Source of the DNA: Acidobacteriota bacterium
GTDB taxonomy: Bacteria > Acidobacteriota > Terriglobia > Terriglobales > Acidobacteriaceae
Length of the DNA: 40,506 nucleotides
NCBI GenBank assembly: GCA_013285705.1
Contig: JABDHA010000035.1
Span: forward strand, 1 to 40,506
Direction of reading: 5' to 3'
The notes beneath the pieces were generated by a model. The model ran no database searches. It worked only from the letters and a program-made list of their open reading frames with translations, and was not told where the DNA came from. The translations under genes and the position numbers were made by a program. Shown here piece by piece: positions 32,735 through 40,506 of the stretch; the first letter of the stretch is position 1; each line of letters opens with the position of its first letter.

Positions 32735-32852
32735 GGTAGGTGCGGGCTTCAGCCCGCACAAGAATAAACGGATTTAAGGTTGTCATCCTGAGCGAAGCGA
32801 AGGATCTGCTTTTCGCTTCTCAGGTGCAGTCAACAAAAGGAGTCACGACACA
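32735..32852. repeat. Repeat island between ilvD and ilvB
   Basis: The gap contains the perfect palindrome GTGCGGGCTTCAGCCCGCAC (32740-32759) and a copy of the GTCATCCTGAGCG...AAGGATCTGC repeat (32782-32813), followed by the ilvB ribosome binding site AAAGGAGT. There is no coding content. Confidence 0.8.
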
Positions 32853-34607
32853 ATGGGCCACAGCTCACAAAACGACTCACCATCGTCCAACACCACCCGT
32901 CTCACTGGCGCAGAAATCGTCTGGGCCACGCTTGAAGGCGAGGGAGTGCGCGACGTTTTCGGCTACCCCGGTGGGGCCATTCTGCCTGTCTACGACGCCC
33001 TGCGCAAATTCCCCATCCGCCATATCCTCGTGCGGCATGAGCAGGGCGCGACGCATATGGCCGACGGCTACGCGCGCGCCTCGGGCCGTGTCGGCGTAGC
33101 CATCGCCACCTCCGGTCCCGGCGCAACCAACATGGTCACCGGCCTTGCCACCGCCATGATGGATTCGGTGCCCATCGTCTGCATCACCGGACAGGTCTCA
33201 AGCAAAGTGCTCGGTTCCGACGCCTTCCAGGAAGTCGACATCACCGGCATCTCGCTGCCTATCACCAAGCACAACTATCTCGTCACGCGCACGGAAGACA
33301 TTGCGCCTGCGATTCGCGAGGCATTCCTTATCGCGAAGTCCGGACGCCCCGGTCCTGTGCTTGTCGACATCACCAAGGACGCGCAGCAAGCCTCCGCCGA
33401 ATTCAACTTCGATGCCGCCGCGCCCAAAGCTTATCGTCCGCACCCCATGCAGAGCCACAACGCCGACTCGATCACTGACGCAGCCTCGCTCATTCGCGAA
33501 GCCCGGCGCCCCGTCATCCTCGCCGGACACGGCGTCATCCAATCCGGAGCCATCGAGCAGGTGCGCGCACTCTCTGAGCGCATGCAGATCCCCGTCGCCT
33601 GCACGCTGCTCGGCCTCGGCGGCTTCCCTGCCTCGCATGAGCTGTGCCTGGGCATGATGGGCATGCACGGTGAAGCGTGGGTCAATCAAGCGATCCAGCA
33701 GGCCGATCTGCTCATCGCCTGCGGCATGCGCTTCGACGATCGCGTGACAGGCTCGCTCGCCACCTACGCGCCCAATGCGAAGAAGATTCACATCGAAGTC
33801 GATCCTGCCGAGATCAACAAGAACGTCAAGGTTGATGTCGCGCTCGTCGGCGATCTCAAACAGGTTTTGGAAATCCTGCTGCCGCACATCTCCTCGCGCG
33901 CAAATTCGCCTTGGGTAAAAGAGATCAACTCAATGAAGGGCGAGTGCGCTGTCCGCGACATCAGGAATCTGCCCGACAACGGGCATCTCTACGCCGCGCA
34001 TGTCATCAACGATCTCTGGAATGCGACCGATGGCAAAGCCATCGTCGTGACCGACGTGGGCCAGCATCAGATGTGGGAGGCGCAGTACTACAAGCACGAT
34101 CAGCCGCGCACGCTCATCACCTCCGGCGGTCTCGGAACCATGGGTTTTGCTTTACCCGCGGCCATCGGCGCAAAAATCGCCTGTCCGGAAAAAGAAGTCT
34201 GGGTCATCGCCGGCGACGGCGGCTTCCAGATGACGTCGCCCGAGCTCTCGACCATTGCGCAGGAGCATCTCGACCTCAACATCGCCATCATCAACAATGG
34301 ATTTCTCGGCATGGTGCGCCAGTGGCAGGAGTTTATCTACGAGAAAAACTATGCCTCTTCGCCCATCCTCAGCCCGGACTTTGTGAAGCTTGCCGATGCG
34401 CATGGCATTGCCGGCGCCACTGTCAGCAAACGTTCCGAAGTTGATTCTGCCGTTAAAACGGCGCGTGCATCCAGGGCTCCGTTTCTCATAAACTTTCTGG
34501 TGGAAAAAGAAGACTCCGTTTATCCGATGGTGGCCGCCGGCTCGGCACTGCACGAAATGATCCGCCGGCCTGACAATCCAATGATCGAAACAGCGGAAGA
34601 CGCATAA
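32853..34607 (+). CDS. ilvB: Acetolactate synthase, large (catalytic) subunit
   Basis: IlvB is the thiamine-diphosphate and FAD dependent enzyme that makes acetolactate (and acetohydroxybutyrate) from pyruvate. The 584-residue protein has the usual three domains: the PYR domain with GYPGGAILPVYDAL and RHEQGATHMADGYARASG (TPP-activating Glu), a central FAD domain, and the PP domain with MGFALPAAIGAKIA, GDGGFQMTSPELSTIA and NNGFLGMVRQWQEF. The FAD-type rather than catabolic AlsS identity is supported by the adjacent ilvN regulatory subunit 16 bases downstream. The start ATG has AAAGGAGT nearby. Valine inhibition through IlvN is expected from the family, not shown here. Confidence 0.97.
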   Translation: MGHSSQNDSPSSNTTRLTGAEIVWATLEGEGVRDVFGYPGGAILPVYDALRKFPIRHILVRHEQGATHMADGYARASGRVGVAIATSGPGATNMVTGLATAMMDSVPIVCITGQVSSKVLGSDAFQEVDITGISLPITKHNYLVTRTEDIAPAIREAFLIAKSGRPGPVLVDITKDAQQASAEFNFDAAAPKAYRPHPMQSHNADSITDAASLIREARRPVILAGHGVIQSGAIEQVRALSERMQIPVACTLLGLGGFPASHELCLGMMGMHGEAWVNQAIQQADLLIACGMRFDDRVTGSLATYAPNAKKIHIEVDPAEINKNVKVDVALVGDLKQVLEILLPHISSRANSPWVKEINSMKGECAVRDIRNLPDNGHLYAAHVINDLWNATDGKAIVVTDVGQHQMWEAQYYKHDQPRTLITSGGLGTMGFALPAAIGAKIACPEKEVWVIAGDGGFQMTSPELSTIAQEHLDLNIAIINNGFLGMVRQWQEFIYEKNYASSPILSPDFVKLADAHGIAGATVSKRSEVDSAVKTARASRAPFLINFLVEKEDSVYPMVAAGSALHEMIRRPDNPMIETAEDA

Positions 34608-34623
34608 GGAAGTATTTGTAACC

Positions 34624-35214
34624 ATGTTACATACATTTGTCGCACTCGTTGAAGACAAGCCCGGCGTGCTCACGCGCGTCGCCTCTCTCTTCCGTCGCCT
34701 CAACGTCAACATCGTCTCGCTCACGGTCGGTAGGTCCGAGCGTCCAGGCGTCTCGCGCATGACTATCGTCGCGCTCTCGTCCACCTCCGCTGGCCATCGC
34801 ATCATGGCCAGCCTCTACAAGCTTGAAAACGTGCTTGAAGTGGACGACATGGACCAGGTAGCGAACGTCACCCGCGAGCTCGCTCTCATCAAGGTCGGAG
34901 CAACGCCGCAGACACGCTCGCACATCTTCGAGCTGGTCGAGGTCTTCCGCGCGCGCATCGTCGATCTTGCGCCCGAATCACTGATGATCGAGATCACCGG
35001 CGTCGAGAGCAAAATCGAAGGGCTCATTCAGGTGCTCATCGAAAGCGGCGACCCCATTCTCGAAGTCTCGCGCACAGGACGCATGGTCATGCGCCGCGGC
35101 CACCACACCAGCCGCGTTCTCGAAGCCATGCGCGTGGCGGCAGTGCACGAAAGCGAAGCAAAAGACACCGCGGTCTTCGACCTCATCGAAGAGGAATCGA
35201 ATTTCCAGAAGTAG
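34624..35214 (+). CDS. ilvN: Acetolactate synthase, small (regulatory) subunit
   Basis: This 196-residue protein is the regulatory subunit that activates IlvB and usually confers valine inhibition. An N-terminal ACT domain (about residues 2-76) begins MLHTFVALVEDKPGVLTRVASLF and includes RLNVNIVSLTVGRSERPGVSR. The second domain (about 80-165) includes LALIKVGA and FRARIVDLAPESLMIEITG, the usual C-terminal half of bacterial IlvH/IlvN. The final 30 residues are less conserved. It follows ilvB by 16 bases with its own AAGGAAG ribosome binding site, so the two are clearly cotranscribed. Length suggests the longer IlvH-like type. The symbol ilvN is used by convention; ilvH would be equally valid. 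Confidence 0.95.
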   Translation: MLHTFVALVEDKPGVLTRVASLFRRLNVNIVSLTVGRSERPGVSRMTIVALSSTSAGHRIMASLYKLENVLEVDDMDQVANVTRELALIKVGATPQTRSHIFELVEVFRARIVDLAPESLMIEITGVESKIEGLIQVLIESGDPILEVSRTGRMVMRRGHHTSRVLEAMRVAAVHESEAKDTAVFDLIEEESNFQK

Positions 35215-36406
<1,192 letters not shown>

Positions 36407-36436
36407 TTCCTGTTTCAACGGAATAAGGCTTTGGAA

Positions 36437-36461
36437 GAGGGCAGCCATACAGGCTGCCCTC
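36437..36461 (+). terminator. Hairpin after ilvC, possible terminator
   Basis: GAGGGCAGCC and GGCTGCCCTC are perfect 10-base arms around ATACA, 30 bases after the ilvC stop. Only CTTGCTC follows, with no T-run, so it may stabilise the 3' end rather than terminate by itself. Confidence 0.6.
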
Positions 36462-36502
36462 CTTGCTCAGCCCGCATCTGTATCATGAAGAAATAGCCTT
36501 TT

Positions 36503-36991
36503 ATGCGTATGACGAACCGTTTTCTCCCCCTCGCCATACTTCTATGTGCTCCTGTACTACTGCATGCGCAGGCCAAGCCTACGTGTGCATTGCGGCCCAC
36601 GTCTCTCATCCAGATGCGTCATTGCTACCGCCCGCTTCTGGTCTTCAGTCCTAGTGCCAGTGATCCGCGCCTCATCCGGCAGCAGTCATTGCTCGACGAA
36701 GCAGCCGATGACATGATGGACCGTTTTGTCCTTCTCCTGCCGGTCGCGCCCCAGTCCGCAAGCTATAAGCCTCCGCTCGATACGCCGTATGCCTTGTTGA
36801 ATCAAAAGGAACTTACCTCCATCCGTAGCCGCTTCCAGGTGCCGGAAAATCAATTTACTGTTTTGTTGCTGGGCGAAGACGGTAGCATCAAATTCCGTAG
36901 TACCGTTCCTGTAATCATCAGCCGTCTCAACAGTCTTATAGATGCCATGCCCGATCGGAAGGTAGAAATGGCGCGTCCGCACGCTAATTAG
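36503..36991 (+). CDS. Secreted DUF4174-like protein
   Basis: The 162-residue protein has a signal peptide (FLPLAILLCAPVLLHAQ) and a mature domain starting near CYRPLLVFSPSASDPRLIRQQ, a pattern typical of the DUF4174 group: a conserved YRPLLVF strand, then D..L..Q. This group resembles the thioredoxin fold but lacks an obvious CxxC here (cysteines in PTCALRP and RHCYRP only). Later blocks are MMDRFVLLLPV, FTVLLLGEDGSIKFRS and the short helical tail. The function is unknown. It is unlinked to ilvC by the hairpin between them, and precedes the histidine kinase by about 50 bases, so the pair might be cotranscribed. Confidence 0.75.
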   Translation: MRMTNRFLPLAILLCAPVLLHAQAKPTCALRPTSLIQMRHCYRPLLVFSPSASDPRLIRQQSLLDEAADDMMDRFVLLLPVAPQSASYKPPLDTPYALLNQKELTSIRSRFQVPENQFTVLLLGEDGSIKFRSTVPVIISRLNSLIDAMPDRKVEMARPHAN

Positions 36992-37069
36992 TGCCATTCA
37001 ACAGTTTCTTGACGCATATACAGCGACCAACGGGCTAGGATGTACCATCAAATACAAGGTAGATCCCCT

Positions 37070-38521
<1,452 letters not shown>

Positions 38522-38602
38522 AACAGCCCTCAGCGCCCAAGTCCAGATCACAGCGCGCAACGTTCAGGACGCGCCATTCAGAGCCTGCACCGTCATGAAG
38601 GT

Positions 38603-38652
38603 GTCATCCTGAGCGGAGTGCCGAAGGCGCGCAGTCGAAGGATCTGCTTTTC
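38603..38652. repeat. Dispersed intergenic repeat, extended copy (GTCATCCTGAGCG type)
   Basis: It has the same ends as the copies at 6272 and 32782, but with 18 extra bases in the middle (a CCGAAGGCGCGCAGT-like insertion). Confidence 0.7.
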
Positions 38653-38670
38653 TTTTGCAGCATCACAAGA

Positions 38671-38710
38671 AAGGGTGCCCCATCCTTTCGCGCAGTTTGC
38701 GAAAGGGTGG
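38671..38710. repeat. GGGTGCCCCATCC hairpin repeat
   Basis: AAGGGTGCC leads into CCATCCTTTCGC (38680-38691), a 7-base loop, and GCGAAAGGGTGG (38699-38710), pairing over 12 bases with one G-T wobble. It lies between convergent genes, so it may also work as a weak terminator. Confidence 0.6.
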
Positions 38711-38844
38711 GAAAGCACGCTGTTTATGCCATCGATTCCGAGATCTGTGAATCTGACAAACACGGGTACGCACTCCTTCGCGTAGTGTCCGACGAAAGAG
38801 CAGGTAAATGGCGGCGAAGCCGCGCCCGCCCGTGCGGCCAGCAC

Positions 38845-40506
38845 TTACTCCGCCCGCAACGCCTCCATCGGATCCACCAGCGCCGCACGCCGCGCAGGCA
38901 AATACGCCGCCAGCAATCCGGCAACCATCAGAACCAAAGCAACAAGACCCAGCGTCCAACCATCGCGCGCGCTCACTCCATACAAATAGCTGCGCACCAC
39001 GCGCCCGGAAGCAACCGCCAGCCCCAGCCCAATCACCACACCACAAACAAGCATCACTGAGGCCTGCCGCATCACCAGCCACAGCAGATCGCCGCGCCGC
39101 GCCCCCAGCGCCAGCCGAACTCCTAATTCTCGCGTCCGCTGTGACACGACGTATGCCAGCAGCCCATACAATCCAGTCACACACAACAGCAGCGCCGACC
39201 CGCCAAAGATCTCCAACAAATGCGCCGCCAGCCGCTGGCTCCCAAACGAATCCTCCACCACCTGGTCCATCGTCGTAAAGTTGCTGCCCGCCAGTGCCGG
39301 ATCAGCCTGCCGCAACACCTCACGCAACTCCGGAATCATCACCTTCGGATCGCGGTCGGTGCGAACGGCAATGTCCATCGCAATCCCCTCCATCGTCTTA
39401 TAAATTCCACTTTCCGGGGTAATCTGCGAGATGGATGCTTCAATCTCAGGCACCGATGGCTCGGCAACAGCGCTCTGCCGCATGTCGTCGAGCACGCCCA
39501 CAATCTCCGCATCTTTGTCTGGAGTAAGATGCCACAGCTTCATTCCGATGACCTTGCTCAAGTCCTGCTGGTCCGGCGAATATTCTCGGGCAAAGGTGCG
39601 ATTGACGACGAAGACCGGTTGCGATGATGGCGTGTCCTGCTGGTTGAAAAACCGCCCCGCCAACATCTTGAATCCAAATACCTGCTGCAGGTCAGGTGTC
39701 GCCGCCTTAAGCAGGCCGCCCACTTTCCATGACTTTCCATCAGCAGACTGCGAACCATCCATCTTCAATTCAAGATGAATATTGAATGTTCCTCCCAGCG
39801 GCACTTCCGTCATCAGCCCCGCAGCCTGCACGCCAGGCAAGTGCCTTGCCCGCTCCAGCAGCGGCACATATAAGTTATTCGTCATATTCTGGCCGGCAAA
39901 TTTGTAACCGGGAATCTGCAGATTGGCCACGATGATGTGGTCCGTACGAAATCCAAGCGGCACATGCCTGAGCGCATAGAGCGTGCGCAGCAGCAATCCG
40001 CAGCCGACCAGTAGTGTGAGCGAAAGCGCAATCTCAACCATCACCAGCACGCTGCGCATCCGGTTCTGCCCGCGAGCGCTACCCGCCTGCAGCCCACCCT
40101 GCTTAAGCGCAGGCTCAATGGGAGCATGCGCCGACATCCACGCCGGCCAGATCGATGAAACTATCGCCGACACAACAGTCAGTGACAGCAGTGCCGCAAC
40201 GATCCGCCAGTCAGGCGCAGTCGCCACCGGAAAGGGTAAATGATGCTTCATCGCACCGGCAAACAACTTGACCGCAAGCAGCGCCAGCCCCAGGCCGATC
40301 ACCGCTCCGCAGCTGCTCAACAGCAGTCCCTCTGCCATGAACTGCTGCATGATGCGCCATCGTCCCGCGCCCAGCGCACCGCGCACCGCAACCTCGCGCT
40401 GCCGCACCATCGCCCGCGCCAGCAATAAATTCGTCACATTCACGCAGGCAATCAGCCACAACACGCCCGACGCCACCAACAGCATCGCGAGCGCGCGCTG
40501 CGTATC
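38845..40506 (-). CDS. MacB/FtsX-type ABC transporter permease, ADOP-like, C-terminal part
   Basis: The gene enters from the right edge; about 553 residues are visible. It has the layout of the large duplicated permeases named ADOP in Acidobacteria. The end of the first FtsX domain includes LLVASGVLWLIACVNVTNLLLA and REVAVRGALGAGRWR. A helix (VLVMVEIALSLTLLVGCGLL) then leads to a periplasmic MacB-like core (about 200 residues, VPLGGTFNIHLELKMDG). The second FtsX domain includes SQRTRELGVRLALGARRGDL and LPARRAALVDPMEALRAE at the end. Permeases of this type work with an ATPase in export or envelope stress; no ATPase is in view, and many copies in Acidobacteria are orphans. The substrate is unknown. 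Confidence 0.88.
   Translation of the reverse strand, partial: DTQRALAMLLVASGVLWLIACVNVTNLLLARAMVRQREVAVRGALGAGRWRIMQQFMAEGLLLSSCGAVIGLGLALLAVKLFAGAMKHHLPFPVATAPDWRIVAALLSLTVVSAIVSSIWPAWMSAHAPIEPALKQGGLQAGSARGQNRMRSVLVMVEIALSLTLLVGCGLLLRTLYALRHVPLGFRTDHIIVANLQIPGYKFAGQNMTNNLYVPLLERARHLPGVQAAGLMTEVPLGGTFNIHLELKMDGSQSADGKSWKVGGLLKAATPDLQQVFGFKMLAGRFFNQQDTPSSQPVFVVNRTFAREYSPDQQDLSKVIGMKLWHLTPDKDAEIVGVLDDMRQSAVAEPSVPEIEASISQITPESGIYKTMEGIAMDIAVRTDRDPKVMIPELREVLRQADPALAGSNFTTMDQVVEDSFGSQRLAAHLLEIFGGSALLLCVTGLYGLLAYVVSQRTRELGVRLALGARRGDLLWLVMRQASVMLVCGVVIGLGLAVASGRVVRSYLYGVSARDGWTLGLVALVLMVAGLLAAYLPARRAALVDPMEALRAE

Larger units (their letters stand above)
38522..38844. other. Intergenic region between convergent kinase and permease genes
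   Basis: These 323 bases hold a long variant of the GTCATCCTGAGCG repeat (38603-38652) and a second repeat type, a hairpin of CCATCCTTTCGC and GCGAAAGGGTGG (38680-38710). A short open frame on the minus strand exists only because repeats are read as codons and is not considered a gene. Confidence 0.6.

Noticed and set aside
38593-38844. Small open frame on the minus strand before the permease end
   Set aside because: Its codons come from the dispersed repeats (giving peptides such as RLRAFGTPLRMT), a known source of false small genes.

Overview
The window looks like a chromosomal piece of an acidobacterium, most likely class Terriglobia, family Acidobacteriaceae. This is inferred from the moderately high G+C content, the truncated permease at the right edge (it resembles the large duplicated MacB/FtsX-type permeases known as ADOP, common in Acidobacteria), the Gly/Pro-rich TonB-family protein, and intergenic repeats of a kind familiar from these genomes (GTCATCCTGAGCG...AAGGATCTGC; GGGCTTTAGCCC palindromes). 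No phage, insertion sequence, CRISPR array, rRNA or tRNA gene was seen.

Left part (1-8.0 kb, minus strand): a division and cell wall (dcw) cluster in the order mraZ, rsmH, ftsL-like, ftsI, murE, murF, mraY (mraY cut by the left edge). It starts from a probable promoter upstream of mraZ. MurE carries the DNPR motif for meso-diaminopimelate. FtsI has a long low-complexity tail ending in one PASTA domain.

8.2-19.2 kb, mostly minus strand: a DUF2127-like membrane protein; a DXS of a divergent sequence type with a leader holding an intrinsic terminator; a DctA/GltP-type carboxylate or amino-acid symporter; a secreted NTF2-like (DUF4440) protein; a tightly overlapping three-gene operon (small membrane protein, TetR regulator, TIGR01777 epimerase-like SDR) with two near-identical palindromic operators; acetyl-CoA synthetase; an outer-membrane beta-barrel protein; and galE.

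19.2-25.1 kb: a probable envelope locus. A long upstream region with a hairpin leads to a TonB-family protein, then a secreted M48-like protein whose HExxH site is broken, then two tandem paralogous beta-barrel proteins and a convergent third barrel protein. Clear intrinsic terminators separate these units.

25.2-36.4 kb: a LysR regulator divergent from a complete branched-chain amino acid block, leuA-leuB-leuC-leuD-ilvD-ilvB-ilvN-ilvC. This covers the shared acetolactate, KARI and DHAD steps and the leucine branch, but not threonine deaminase or the transaminase. LeuA stops before the leucine-sensing domain. Four junctions (leuA-leuB, leuB-leuC, ilvD-ilvB, ilvN-ilvC) hold islands of hairpin repeats, while the tight junctions hold none.

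36.5 kb to the end: a secreted DUF4174-like protein, a histidine kinase with an N-terminal cyclic-nucleotide-binding-type domain, a repeat-rich gap, and the truncated permease on the minus strand.

No single spectacular new system stands out. The best leads are the dxs leader (attenuator or small RNA), the twin TetR operators, the M48 pseudoenzyme next to a TonB protein, the LeuA without a regulatory domain, and the composite repeats inside the leu-ilv operon.
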